Under the pieces are notes generated by a model. It was given only the letters and a program-made list of their open reading frames with translations, did not search any database and was not told the DNA's origin. A program made the translations under genes and the position numbers. A DNA stretch of 64,000 nucleotides from Mycolicibacter minnesotensis (lineage in GTDB: Bacteria; Actinomycetota; Actinomycetes; Mycobacteriales; Mycobacteriaceae): NCBI RefSeq assembly GCF_010731755.1, contig NZ_AP022589.1, positions 1,550,001 to 1,614,000 of the forward strand, read 5' to 3'. Each line of letters opens with the position of its first letter. Position 1 is the first letter of the stretch. Positions 1-8,801 of the stretch are shown in pieces.

Positions 1-62
1 AACACGAGCAATCCGACGAGGCCGACGATAGTCAGCCCCCAGGCCCAACCAGCAACGTTCAT
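1..62 (-). CDS. N-terminus of a probable membrane protein, cut by the window edge
   Basis: Reading leftward from an ATG at 62, twenty codons stay open to the window edge and encode a start (MNVAGW) followed by a hydrophobic stretch rich in Leu, Val, Ile and Gly, which looks like a first membrane helix. The pattern resembles the start of TerC-family integral membrane proteins, but 20 residues cannot prove this. A TAGCGT element lies nine bases before the ATG on the minus strand, which would fit a nearly leaderless transcript. The gene points out of the window and nothing else can be said of it. Confidence 0.35.
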   Translation of the reverse strand, partial: MNVAGWAWGLTIVGLVGLLV

Positions 63-118
63 GCCCCACCGACGCTACGTGAAGTGAACGACGCCGGGTT
101 GGCGCGCAGGTGGCGGGT

Positions 119-694
119 CTATGACCGGCCGGTGAAGGCGAGGAGCCTTTCCAGGCTCGATGCCGAATCGTCGACGTCGATCGGGTCATCGAAGCCCGCT
201 CGCACTCGGCCCTCCGGCGTGATGATCGCGCGGACCAGGCCCAGCACGTACTCGGCCAAGGGCTCTGCCACGTTCACGGTGCGACCGGTGGCCGTCGCGT
301 AGTCCCAGGCATGCACCAGGAACTCCAGCGACAGAATCCCCGCCGCCATCCGCGCAGGCAGTTCACTGGGACCGATGGTGACCGTGCCGTCCAGGCCGCG
401 GCCGTGCCAGGCGTCCAAAGCGGGCCGGGCCACGGAGGTGACCTGCCGGGCCACCGCAGCGCCTGCGTCGCGTGGGGGCAACTGCGCGCCCGCTGCGCCT
501 CCGATCACGGTGATGGAGTGCAGCAGATGCTCCGTCAGCTGCGCGACGTCGAACTCCGAGCACGGTGTCTGGTTGGACCATTGGTCGCCGGTGATGCTGT
601 CGAGCACCTGCTCCAGCACCGCCCATCCGGCCTGGGCGGCGGCGAGCTCGTCGACGGGAGGCGCATCAGGGCTGGGTCGCATCTCGGGGGCCAT
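119..694 (-). CDS. DinB/MDMPI-like (TIGR03086-type) protein, Rv3773c homologue
   Basis: This 191-residue protein has the pattern of the mycothiol-dependent maleylpyruvate isomerase/DinB-like superfamily: an N-terminal helix (about 15-40), the QTPCSEFDVAQLTEHLLHS segment around residues 42-60 where the family keeps its 'PC..W.V..L..H' motif and metal-binding His, and an 'LEFLVHAWDYATATG' segment near 123-137 carrying the H-x-W-D motif. Members are metal-dependent thiol-transfer or unknown-function enzymes in the cytoplasm; the substrate cannot be told. It corresponds by position and length to M. tuberculosis Rv3773c. It is divergent from echA21 with only 23 bases between the start codons. A TAGCGT -10 lies six bases before the ATG, so the transcript is probably leaderless. 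Confidence 0.75.
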   Translation of the reverse strand: MAPEMRPSPDAPPVDELAAAQAGWAVLEQVLDSITGDQWSNQTPCSEFDVAQLTEHLLHSITVIGGAAGAQLPPRDAGAAVARQVTSVARPALDAWHGRGLDGTVTIGPSELPARMAAGILSLEFLVHAWDYATATGRTVNVAEPLAEYVLGLVRAIITPEGRVRAGFDDPIDVDDSASSLERLLAFTGRS

Positions 695-700
695 GCGACC

Positions 701-710
701 ACGCTACGGT
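701..710. promoter_or_regulatory. Overlapping divergent -10 elements
   Basis: In the 23-base gap between the two divergent start codons, TACGGT (705-710) sits seven bases before the echA21 ATG on the plus strand. TAGCGT (706 to 701 on the minus strand) sits six bases before the ATG at 694. Both fit the mycobacterial TANNNT -10 at the spacing expected for leaderless transcripts, and they share the two bases at 705-706. No convincing -35 is visible on either side. Confidence 0.5.
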
Positions 711-717
711 CTGGGGT

Positions 718-1542
718 ATGGCTCAGACCTACGAATCCGTCACCGTCGAGATCAAAGACCACGTCGCGCAGGTCACGCTCATCGGCCCGGGCAAGGGCAA
801 TGCGATGGGCCCGGCGTTCTGGGCCGAGCTGCCGGAGGTCTTCGCCGAGCTGGATGCCGACCGCGACGTGCGGGCGATCGTGCTGACCGGCTCCGGCAAG
901 AACTTCAGCTACGGGCTGGATGTGGCCGCCATGGGCGGCACGATGACGCCGATGCTGGCCGACGGGGCGCTGGCCGGGCCGCGCGCGGAATTCCACCGCG
1001 AACTGCAGCGCATGCAGGGTGCGATCACCGCGGTGGCCGACTGCCGGACACCGACGATCGCCTCGATCCACGGCTGGTGCATCGGCGGCGGGGTCGACCT
1101 GATCTCCGCGGTCGACATCCGCTACGCGTCGGCCGACGCCAAGTTCAGCGTGCGCGAGGTCAGGTTGGCTATCGTCGCCGACGTCGGCAGCCTGGCGCGG
1201 CTTCCGCTGATTGTGTCCGACGGACACTTGCGTGAACTGGCGTTGACCGGCAAAGACATCGACGCGGCCCGCGCGGAGAAGATCGGCCTGGTCAACGACG
1301 TCTACGCCGACGCCGACGCCAGCCTGGCCGCGGCGCACGCCACTGCCGCCGAGATCGCCGAGAACCCGCCGTTGACCGTGGCCGGTATCAAGGACGTGCT
1401 CGATGAGCAGCGCACCGACCGGGTGTCGGCCAGCCTGCGCTACGTGGCGGCCTGGAACTCGGCATTCTTGGCGTCGAAGGATCTGATCGAGGGCATCGGC
1501 GCCATGATGGGCAAACGCAAACCCGAGTTCACCGGCGAGTGA
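718..1542 (+). CDS. echA21: Enoyl-CoA hydratase/dienoyl-CoA isomerase family protein EchA21
   Basis: This is a 274-residue crotonase-fold enzyme acting on acyl-CoA thioesters in the cytoplasm. The oxyanion-hole region GWCIGGGVDL (119-128) and the first oxyanion segment near SYGLDVAAMGG (64-74) are intact. The segment FSVREVRLAIVADVGSLARLP contains Glu147 and Asp155 at the positions of the two acidic residues that catalyse delta3,5-delta2,4-dienoyl-CoA isomerisation in the ECH1 family. A dienoyl-CoA isomerase is therefore more likely than a simple hydratase. Length and position match M. tuberculosis EchA21 (Rv3774). The start follows a TACGGT element by seven bases. Its stop overlaps the start of the SMR gene (TGATG), so the two are translationally coupled. 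Confidence 0.9.
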   Translation: MAQTYESVTVEIKDHVAQVTLIGPGKGNAMGPAFWAELPEVFAELDADRDVRAIVLTGSGKNFSYGLDVAAMGGTMTPMLADGALAGPRAEFHRELQRMQGAITAVADCRTPTIASIHGWCIGGGVDLISAVDIRYASADAKFSVREVRLAIVADVGSLARLPLIVSDGHLRELALTGKDIDAARAEKIGLVNDVYADADASLAAAHATAAEIAENPPLTVAGIKDVLDEQRTDRVSASLRYVAAWNSAFLASKDLIEGIGAMMGKRKPEFTGE

Positions 1543-1865
1543 TGGCCTGGATCCTGCTGCTGGGGGCGATCGGTTTCGAGGTCACCGGAACGCTGTCGAT
1601 GCGTGCCTCCGACGGCTTCAGCAGATGGCAGTGGGTGATCCCAGTGGCCATCGGCTACGTGGTCTCCTTCGTGTTGCTGGCGATGGTGCTCAAGCGCGGC
1701 ATTCCGGTCGGCGTGGCGTACGGCGTCTGGTCGGGTATCGGGGTGGCGTTGACTGCGGTGCTGGCCCGATTCCTGTTCCACGATCCCTTCACTCCGGTTA
1801 TGGCCGGCGGCGTGGTGCTGATCGGAGCCGGGGTGTACCTGATGGAGATGGGTGCGCACGCGTGA
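1542..1865 (+). CDS. Small multidrug resistance (SMR) family efflux protein
   Basis: A protein of about 107 residues with four hydrophobic segments, typical of EmrE/Sug-type SMR transporters that exchange protons for cationic drugs or guanidinium compounds across the inner membrane as dimers. The essential membrane Glu is in the first helix (residue 13 in GAIGFEVTGT). The conserved GVAYGVWSGIGVALTAVL stretch of helix 3 and the GGVVLIGAGVYLM of helix 4 are present. The ATG at 1542 overlaps the echA21 stop; a GTG one codon upstream (1539) is the alternative. Its TGA overlaps the GTG of the next gene. SMR proteins often work as pairs of paralogues; no partner is seen here. Confidence 0.85.
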   Translation: MAWILLLGAIGFEVTGTLSMRASDGFSRWQWVIPVAIGYVVSFVLLAMVLKRGIPVGVAYGVWSGIGVALTAVLARFLFHDPFTPVMAGGVVLIGAGVYLMEMGAHA

Positions 1866-2743
1866 GCCACGACATGCCGCACCGCCAGCCGGACCTGGCC
1901 GACATCGTCGCCACCCTGGACGTCGACCGCATCGACGACGAGCACTTCGTGGCCACCCAGATGGACAACCCGATCCACCACATCGTCGGCGGGCACATCG
2001 CGGGCCAGGCGCTGATCGCGGCGAGCCGCACCGCGCCGGGGCGCGTTCCGCACAGCATGCACGTGTACTACCTGCGGGCCGGAGACGCGCGCCGCCCGGT
2101 CGAGATGCATGTGGAGGTGGCCCGCGACGGCGGGACACTGTCGACGCGGCAGGTCACCGCTCGCCAAGACGGCCAGATCCTGCTGGAAGTGCTGTCGTCG
2201 TTCACCACCGCGGTAGAGGCACCCGAGTACCAGCAACCGCTGCCGGATGTCCCCGACCCGGATTCGCTGCCGTCCTCTCAGGACCAGCACGCCGCCTACG
2301 CCGACGAGCTGGGCGGCTACTGGGTGCAGGCCCACCCGTTCGACGTGCGCTATATCGACGCACCGCCGCGCGTGGCCATGGACTCCAGCGAACCCTCGCC
2401 GCGGCTGCGCATGTGGTGGAAGCCGGTGGAGGCGGTGCCCGCGGATCCGGTGATGCATAGTGCGCTGCTGACCTACCTGTCCGGCACGAAGATGGTCGAG
2501 GCGGCTCTGGCCATGCGACGCACCAACCAGGCCGCCACCTTCAATGCGCTGATCGACCACGCGCTGTGGTTTCAGCGGCCCGTCGACCTGTCGGACTGGG
2601 TGCTTTCGGACCAGTTCAGCCCTAGCGGCATCAGCGGGCGCGGCCTGACCACCTCGACGATGTACAACCGGGCGGGGCAGCTGGTCTGCGTGGCGACCCA
2701 GGAACTGTATTTCGGCCGAGGCGCAGCCCGGCGGCCCACGTAA
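1862..2743 (+). CDS. tesB: Acyl-CoA thioesterase II (TesB family)
   Basis: About 293 residues with the double hot-dog fold of TesB enzymes, which hydrolyse medium- and long-chain acyl-CoA to free acid and CoA. The catalytic triad of the family is recognisable in the C-terminal half: Asp in LIDHALWFQRP, Thr/Ser in SGRGLTTSTMYN and Gln in CVATQELYF. The N-terminal hot-dog carries VGGHIAGQALIAASRT. The GTG start at 1862 overlaps the SMR stop codon (GTGA); ATG at 1874 is an alternative. The gene lies between acyl-CoA and ester-cleaving enzymes, which fits a small lipid-catabolic unit (inference). Confidence 0.88.
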   Translation: MSHDMPHRQPDLADIVATLDVDRIDDEHFVATQMDNPIHHIVGGHIAGQALIAASRTAPGRVPHSMHVYYLRAGDARRPVEMHVEVARDGGTLSTRQVTARQDGQILLEVLSSFTTAVEAPEYQQPLPDVPDPDSLPSSQDQHAAYADELGGYWVQAHPFDVRYIDAPPRVAMDSSEPSPRLRMWWKPVEAVPADPVMHSALLTYLSGTKMVEAALAMRRTNQAATFNALIDHALWFQRPVDLSDWVLSDQFSPSGISGRGLTTSTMYNRAGQLVCVATQELYFGRGAARRPT

Positions 2744-2746
2744 CCT
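2741..2746 (+). promoter_or_regulatory. -10 element for leaderless lipE transcript
   Basis: TAACCT overlaps the tesB stop codon and ends seven bases before the lipE ATG. This is the same arrangement as at echA21 and the quinone oxidoreductase, and suggests lipE has its own leaderless transcript as well as read-through from tesB. No clear -35 element was found. Confidence 0.4.
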
Positions 2747-2753
2747 GGCGGGC

Positions 2754-3989
2754 ATGACACCTGACGGCACCGTCCGTATCCCCGCTGACCTCGACGCAGT
2801 CACCGCGATCGGCGACGAGGACCACTCCGGTATCGACCCGGCGGCCGTGGATCGCATCTGGCAGGCCGCCCGGCACTGGTATTCCGCGGGCCTGCACCCC
2901 GCCATTCAGCTGTGCCTGCGGCACAACGGACGGGTGGTGCTCAATCGCGCGATCGGGCACGGCTGGGGCAACGGCCCGGAGGATCCCGACGACGCCGAGC
3001 AGATTCTGGTGGGCACTGACACCCCGTTCTGCGTCTACTCGACCGCCAAGGCCATCACCAGCACCGTTATGCACATGTTGGTCGAGCGCGGTGCCTTTTC
3101 TCTGGATGATCGGGTCAGCGACTACCTGCCCGACTACGGCCGACACGGCAAGCAGCGCACCACCATTCGGCACGTGATGACTCACAGCGCCGGGGTACCG
3201 TTCGCCACCGGCCCCAAACCGGACCTCAATCGCGCCGACGACCCGGAGTACGCCCAGGCCCAGCTGGCCAATCTGCGACTGGTGTATCCGCCGGGATTCA
3301 TGCACATGTACCACGCCTTGACCTGGGGGCCGCTGACCCGCGAGATCGTGCGCGCAGCCACCGGTAAGGACATCCGGGACGTACTGGCCACCGAGATCCT
3401 GGACCCACTCGGATTCCGTTGGACCAATTACGGCGTTGCCCCGCAAGATATTCCCTTGGTGGCACCCAGTCATGCGACCGGCAAGCAGCCGACCGGCGCG
3501 GCGGTGGCGGTGTTCCGCAAGGCGATCGGTGGGTCGGTGTACGAGATCATCCCGGTGACCAACAGTCCGTTCTTCCTGACCACGGTGGTGCCGTCGTCGA
3601 ATACCATCTCGACTGCGTTCGAGCTGTCGCGATTTGCCGAGATCTGGCGCCGCGGAGGTGAACTCGATGGGGTTCGGGTGCTGTCGCCGGAGACGCTGCG
3701 GGGCGCCACGGCCCCGTGTCGGCGGCTGCGACCCGATGTCGCCACCGGACTGGCGCCGCTGCGGTGGGGCACCGGTTACATGTTGGGATCCAAGCGTTTC
3801 GGCCCGTTCGGCCGCAACGCCCCGGCTGCTTTCGGGCACCTCGGGCTGGTCAACTGCGCCATCTGGACCGACCCGCAGCGCGGCCTGTCCGCGGGGCTGA
3901 TCTCCAGCGGTAAGCCCGGCCAAGACCCGGAGGCCAAGCGCTACAGCGCGCTGATGAACACCATCGCCGCGGAGATCCCGCTCTCTTAA
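2754..3989 (+). CDS. lipE: Beta-lactamase-fold esterase LipE
   Basis: This 411-residue protein belongs to the serine beta-lactamase/penicillin-binding-protein-like esterase family (class C/EstB type). The nucleophile motif S-x-x-K is Ser96-Thr97-Ala98-Lys99 in VYSTAKAIT. The second motif is the Tyr186 region MYHALTWG, and a late AFGHLGLVN near residue 360 corresponds to the third (K/H-x-G) motif. Together these form a complete active site for hydrolysing short- or medium-chain esters. No signal peptide is visible, so a cytoplasmic enzyme is likely. Position, length and order match M. tuberculosis LipE (Rv3775). It is followed directly by a long perfect inverted repeat that separates it from the convergent PGRS gene. 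Confidence 0.88.
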   Translation: MTPDGTVRIPADLDAVTAIGDEDHSGIDPAAVDRIWQAARHWYSAGLHPAIQLCLRHNGRVVLNRAIGHGWGNGPEDPDDAEQILVGTDTPFCVYSTAKAITSTVMHMLVERGAFSLDDRVSDYLPDYGRHGKQRTTIRHVMTHSAGVPFATGPKPDLNRADDPEYAQAQLANLRLVYPPGFMHMYHALTWGPLTREIVRAATGKDIRDVLATEILDPLGFRWTNYGVAPQDIPLVAPSHATGKQPTGAAVAVFRKAIGGSVYEIIPVTNSPFFLTTVVPSSNTISTAFELSRFAEIWRRGGELDGVRVLSPETLRGATAPCRRLRPDVATGLAPLRWGTGYMLGSKRFGPFGRNAPAAFGHLGLVNCAIWTDPQRGLSAGLISSGKPGQDPEAKRYSALMNTIAAEIPLS

Positions 3990-3990
3990 G

Positions 3991-4053
3991 CGTTGACTCT
4001 GCGCTCACCAGGCAGAAGTGCGAGTGGGATGCCTGGTGAGCGCAGAGTCAACG
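3991..4053. repeat. Perfect 24-bp inverted repeat between convergent genes (possible bidirectional terminator)
   Basis: Arms at 3991-4014 and 4030-4053 are exact reverse complements, separated by a 15-base loop. The right arm contains GGTGAGCGCAGAGTCAACG. It begins one base after the lipE stop and lies 75 bases before the end of the minus-strand PGRS gene. There is no T-run on either strand, so it could be a mycobacterial U-less terminator or a mobile intergenic repeat. Which of these it is cannot be decided from one copy. Confidence 0.8.
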
Positions 4054-4128
4054 GGATAGGCACCCGAGCGACCGCGGCCGCCGAGTCCGGTGAGGGACCC
4101 GACGGCCGCGCTACGCGCCCTGGCGGCG

Positions 4129-7100
4129 TCAGCCGGGGCTGCCGTTGGTTCCGTTGGCGCCGGTTGCACCGGTGGTGCCGGGGATCGCCCCGGGACCTCC
4201 TGCCGCACCGCCGGTTCCGCCGGTCCCGCCGGTCCCACGGGTGCCGCCGGCACCGCCGGGGCTGCCGCCGTTACCGCCGTTACCACCCTTACCGCCGGCG
4301 GGTCCAGCACCGCCGTTGCCGTTAGCACCGTCGGTACCGCTGGTGCTCTCACCACCGGCACCACCCTTGCCACCGGTACCGCTGTTGCCGCCGTTGCCGC
4401 CCGCGCCGCCGGCCTGGCCGACACCGGCGTTGACGCCGCCCTTGCCACCGGCGGCACCGATTCCACCGGCGCCACCGGCGCCACCGACGCCGCCTTTGCC
4501 ACCGGTGCCGGTAACAGACGTGCCGCCGTTACCCGCGGCCCCGCCCGTGCCGCCGGTGCCGCCGTCGGTTCCGTTGCCGCCGACCCCCGTAGTTCCAGCG
4601 GTTCCGATCGTGCCCGCCCGGCCGGCGCCACCGGCACCACCGTTACCGCCGATACCTCCATTACCGCTGGTGGATGCGCCACCGACACCACCGAGGCCGC
4701 CGTTGCCACCGACACCCCCGGGTCCGCCCGTGGCTGCCAGGGCCCCGATGCCTCCGGCACCACCGATCCCACCGTTCCCGCCGTTGCCAGTTCCAGAGGT
4801 CCCACCGGCACCACCGTTGCCGCCGTTTCCGGAGGAAAGGCTGCTGCTTCCGATACCACCGCCACCGCCGGCGCCGCCGACGCCGCCGTTGCCGTCGAGA
4901 CCGCCGTTGACGCCGGCACCACCGGCCCCGCCGGTGCCACCGTTGCCACCGTTCAGGCCGTTACCAGCGACGTCGACCCCGCCAGCACCGCCGCCGCCAC
5001 CGGCGCCACCGACGCCGGCTTTGCCGTCGGTTCCAGTGCCGGACAGGCCGGCGACGCCGCCCTTACCGCCGTTGCCGCCATTACCGCCGGCGTTCGTGGT
5101 GCCAGTACCGCCATAGCCGCTGCCACCGGTTCCACCGGTGCCACCGTTGCCGGCGGTGCCGCTGGCGGAGGTACCGCCGTCGCCGGCGTTACCGCCGTCA
5201 CCAGCCGTACCGCCGAGGGCTCCTGTGCCGCCTGTGCCGCCGGTGCCACCGACGCCACCGTTACCGGTGCCTGAGGTGCCACCGGTACCACCGTTGCCAC
5301 CGTCACCGGAGTTCCCGCCGTTGGCCGCAATGCCGCCGACGCCGCCAGCTCCACCGCCGCCGCCGGTTCCGTCGAGGCCACCGTTACTTCCCGAGCCACC
5401 GGCCCCACCGCTACCGCCGTCACCGCCGTTGAGGCCATTGCCTGTGGAGTCGACGCCGCCGACGCCACCAGAACCACCGACGCCACCGGTGCCGGCGTTT
5501 CCGTAGCTGCCGGAGGTGGACGCACCTCCGGCTCCACCCTTCCCGCCGTTACCGCCAGCGCCACCAGCGGTTCCTGCGACGGTGCCGCTGGCAACCGCAC
5601 CGGCAGAGCCGGTGCCGCCACTGCCGCCTGTTCCGCCGACACCACCGTTACCGGTGTCGGAGGTACCGCCAGCACCACCGTTACCGCCATCACCCGAGTT
5701 AGCTCCATTGACCCCGACCCCACCGGTTCCGCCGGAACCACCGGCGCCACCGTTGGCGTCGATACCGCCGTTGCCGCCGCTGCCACCGGCACCACCATTA
5801 CCGCCGTCGCCGCCGTTCAGGCCAATGCCGGCCGCGGTGACACCACCGACACCGCCGACACCGCCCGCGCCACCGACACCGGCGTTGCCCCAGGTGCCAG
5901 TGGTGGAGGCACCGCCGACACCGCCCTTACCGCCATTGCCGCCGTCACCGCCTGCGGTTCCCGCGACGGTGCTGGTGCCGACCACACCGGCAGAGCCAGC
6001 CCCGCCGGAACCGCCGACACCGCCGACACCGCCGTTGCCGGTTCCTGAGATGCCACCACTCCCACCAGTGCCACCGTCACCGGAGACCCCGCTGGTTCCG
6101 GCGCCGCCGGCTCCACCGGCGCCCCCGGCTCCACCGTTGCCATCGAGGGCATCGGTACCGGCAGCACCACTGGTGCCGCTGGTGCTGACGCCGCCGTCGC
6201 CACCTTCGCCGCCGGTGCCACCGACACCGCCCGTGCCACCGTTACCGCCCCTGAGGCCGTTGCCGTCGGCGTCGACGCCGCCCTTACCACCGGCCCCGCC
6301 GACACCGCCGATACCACCGACGCCACCGTTACCGCCCAGACCTCCAGTACCGGTGACCGCGGTGCCACCGACGCCGCCCTTACCGCCGGCCCCGCCGTTG
6401 CCGGCGGTGTAGCCGTCGCCGCCGGCCGCTCGCGGATGCGGTATTCCCGTGGTCCCGGCAAGGGCGCTACCACCGGAACCGCCGGAGCCGGCGTTACCGC
6501 CGTTGCCAGTGCCCGTTGCCGCGCCGCCGTTACCCCCATCGCCAGCATCGCCGCCGGTGGTTCCGCCGCCGCCTAAACCGCCGGCGCCGCCGGTACCGCC
6601 GTTGACCGCGCCGGCCGCGGTGCCGCCAGCACCGCCGTTACCGCCGTCACCACCCGGTCCGACCGGCATCTTGGAAGTACCGGGGTTACTGACGCCTCCG
6701 GAACCGCCAGCACCGCCGTTACCGGCGCGACTGGCGCCGAACGGGTTGCCGACGCTGGTGGCACCGGCACTGTTGCCGCCGGCACCGCCATTGCCGCCGT
6801 TACCGCCAGCCAGCTGTGCGGCGCCGCCGGCACCGCCGGCACCGCCATTGCCGCCAGAGGCAGTACCGTCGCCGCCAACACCGCCATTACCGCCGTCACC
6901 ACCCCAGGCGCCGGCGACGATCAAGGTTGGCGGGGCAGCACCGCCGGCGCCACCGCTACCGCCATTACCGCCGGTGCTGATGACGCCGGCACCGGTTGCC
7001 CCGTCGGCGCCGGCTCCGCCGTCACCGCCGACACCTGAGTACCCGTTGGGCAGGGCCTTGCCGCCGGCACCACCGTTACCGCCGTTGCCGCCCTTGCTGA

Positions 7101-8742
7101 AGAGGGTGCCGTCGCCAGACTTCCAGCCGGTGGCGGCGGCGCCGTCAGCACCCCGGCCGCCGTCACCGGCGATGCTCGTCGCACCACCACCGCCCTGGCC
7201 GCCGGCACCACCAGTGCCGCCGTTGCCACCGACGTAGGTGCCGGTGCCGGCCGCGCCGCCGACACCACCGTCACCACCAGTGCCGGTCAAGGTGGGCTGG
7301 TTGAGGCCCGCTTTGCCGGCGGCGCCACCGGCACCACCGTTACCGCCGTTACCACCGGTTGTCTTGACGGTGTTGTCACTGGTGGAGGCGTTGCCACCGG
7401 CGCCACCGGCGCCACCTTTGCCGGCGACGCCGCCGTTGGCGTCAGTGGATGAACCACCGAGGCCGCCGTTACCGCCGTTGCCGCCCTGGGTCACGCCGGC
7501 ACCACCGACACCACCGGCATTGCCGTCGCCGGCGACGCCCCCAGCGGTGGCGGTGCCACCGCCACCACCGGTACCACCGTTACCGCCGGTGGTTCCGGCG
7601 CCGCCGTCACCGGCTTCGCCGCCGCCCCCGCCTATCGTGCCGGCACCGCCGACACCACCACTGCCGCCAGCGCCGCCGTTGCCGAGGTAGTTACCGCTGA
7701 CCGAGTCCTGGTATGCGTCACCACCGTCGCTTCCGGCCCCACCATCGGCGGCAGTCCCGGCCTCGCCGGCACTGCCATAGGAACCGTCGAACTTCACGCC
7801 CGCGGCACCACCGGCACCACCATTGCCACCATTGGCACCGGCGGCGCCATTCAGGTTGCCTAGGACGCCGTCGGCGGACGTGCCGGCGCCACCAGCCTGG
7901 CCACCGTCGCCGCCATTGCCACCATTGCCAAACAGGTAGCCGCTCCGCCCGCCGGCACCGCCGGACCCACCGCTGGCGCCGTTGCCGCCGACACCGTTGC
8001 CACCGTTGGCCCAGCTTCCGTTGGCTCCGTCAGTACCGCTGCCGCCGACGCCACCGTTGCCGCCGTTCCCGAAGAACCAGCCGATGGCGTCGCCTCCGAC
8101 GCCTCCGACGCCACCGCCGTCGCCGAACCCGACGCCGTCGCCTCCGGCGCCACCGTCACCGCCGAGCCCCATGAAGAAGCCGCCGTCGCCGCCGTTTCCG
8201 CCTGCACTGCCCTCAAAGCCGTCGCCGCCTGCGCCACCGTTACCGAACCATCCCGCGGTGCCGCCGTCCCCGCCGGCCAGGGCTGCATCGTCACTGTTCC
8301 AACCGGCACCGCCGTCGCCGAACCAGAGTCCACCGTCGCCGCCGTTAGGGTCCAGTGCGGTCCCGTCGGCTCCGTCACCGATCAGGAACAGTCCGGAGGA
8401 TTCGTTGATCCAGCCGTTGACCAGTGCGCCTAGGTCGCTGTCGATCCAGGCCTCCATACCGAAGTGCATTGGCTGGTAGAACCATTGGTCGATGATCGTG
8501 CTCATGTCGAAGAAGCCACCGGCAGCGGGGCCCGCAACATCAGCCGCCGCGGCGGGCTCAAACATGTCCAACAACCAGTCCAGGCCATCATCGGCCTGCG
8601 CTGACGGCAGGCTGGCCAGTGGCGTCATTCCGAACGCCAAGAACGCAGAGGCCGCACCACTGGCACCGATCACCCGCTTACGGCGCGACTGGCCAGCCTG
8701 TTGGTGGCCGCGACGCCAGTTGCTGCTGTGACGACGACTCAT
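4129..8742 (-). CDS. PE-less PGRS protein 1 (glycine-rich, signal-peptide N-terminus)
   Basis: A 1537-residue protein. The N-terminus is basic (SRRKRVIGASG), then hydrophobic (ASAFLAFGMTPLASLPSAQA), with an AxA cleavage site at 48-50; an Arg-Arg pair precedes the hydrophobic core. Residues 51-116 form a non-repetitive acidic/aromatic segment (DDGLDWLLDMFEP...). Then GLFLIGDGADG (117-127), resembling the GRPLIGNGANG linker of PE_PGRS proteins, opens about 1400 residues of GGxGGxGG repeats. There is no PE domain and no folded C-terminal domain. The ATG is preceded by AAAGG at nine bases. It lies 59 bases downstream of the GjpA-like gene on the same strand, so the two are probably one operon. 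PGRS tracts are thought to form stacked polyproline-II sheets at the cell surface; the function here is unknown. Confidence 0.85.
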   Translation of the reverse strand: MSRRHSSNWRRGHQQAGQSRRKRVIGASGAASAFLAFGMTPLASLPSAQADDGLDWLLDMFEPAAAADVAGPAAGGFFDMSTIIDQWFYQPMHFGMEAWIDSDLGALVNGWINESSGLFLIGDGADGTALDPNGGDGGLWFGDGGAGWNSDDAALAGGDGGTAGWFGNGGAGGDGFEGSAGGNGGDGGFFMGLGGDGGAGGDGVGFGDGGGVGGVGGDAIGWFFGNGGNGGVGGSGTDGANGSWANGGNGVGGNGASGGSGGAGGRSGYLFGNGGNGGDGGQAGGAGTSADGVLGNLNGAAGANGGNGGAGGAAGVKFDGSYGSAGEAGTAADGGAGSDGGDAYQDSVSGNYLGNGGAGGSGGVGGAGTIGGGGGEAGDGGAGTTGGNGGTGGGGGTATAGGVAGDGNAGGVGGAGVTQGGNGGNGGLGGSSTDANGGVAGKGGAGGAGGNASTSDNTVKTTGGNGGNGGAGGAAGKAGLNQPTLTGTGGDGGVGGAAGTGTYVGGNGGTGGAGGQGGGGATSIAGDGGRGADGAAATGWKSGDGTLFSKGGNGGNGGAGGKALPNGYSGVGGDGGAGADGATGAGVISTGGNGGSGGAGGAAPPTLIVAGAWGGDGGNGGVGGDGTASGGNGGAGGAGGAAQLAGGNGGNGGAGGNSAGATSVGNPFGASRAGNGGAGGSGGVSNPGTSKMPVGPGGDGGNGGAGGTAAGAVNGGTGGAGGLGGGGTTGGDAGDGGNGGAATGTGNGGNAGSGGSGGSALAGTTGIPHPRAAGGDGYTAGNGGAGGKGGVGGTAVTGTGGLGGNGGVGGIGGVGGAGGKGGVDADGNGLRGGNGGTGGVGGTGGEGGDGGVSTSGTSGAAGTDALDGNGGAGGAGGAGGAGTSGVSGDGGTGGSGGISGTGNGGVGGVGGSGGAGSAGVVGTSTVAGTAGGDGGNGGKGGVGGASTTGTWGNAGVGGAGGVGGVGGVTAAGIGLNGGDGGNGGAGGSGGNGGIDANGGAGGSGGTGGVGVNGANSGDGGNGGAGGTSDTGNGGVGGTGGSGGTGSAGAVASGTVAGTAGGAGGNGGKGGAGGASTSGSYGNAGTGGVGGSGGVGGVDSTGNGLNGGDGGSGGAGGSGSNGGLDGTGGGGGAGGVGGIAANGGNSGDGGNGGTGGTSGTGNGGVGGTGGTGGTGALGGTAGDGGNAGDGGTSASGTAGNGGTGGTGGSGYGGTGTTNAGGNGGNGGKGGVAGLSGTGTDGKAGVGGAGGGGGAGGVDVAGNGLNGGNGGTGGAGGAGVNGGLDGNGGVGGAGGGGGIGSSSLSSGNGGNGGAGGTSGTGNGGNGGIGGAGGIGALAATGGPGGVGGNGGLGGVGGASTSGNGGIGGNGGAGGAGRAGTIGTAGTTGVGGNGTDGGTGGTGGAAGNGGTSVTGTGGKGGVGGAGGAGGIGAAGGKGGVNAGVGQAGGAGGNGGNSGTGGKGGAGGESTSGTDGANGNGGAGPAGGKGGNGGNGGSPGGAGGTRGTGGTGGTGGAAGGPGAIPGTTGATGANGTNGSPG

Positions 8743-8801
8743 TGAGGGAAACCTTTCATCAGATGTAAAGAATTGGGGTAGTTAGGGTTTGCGGTGATGG
8801 A

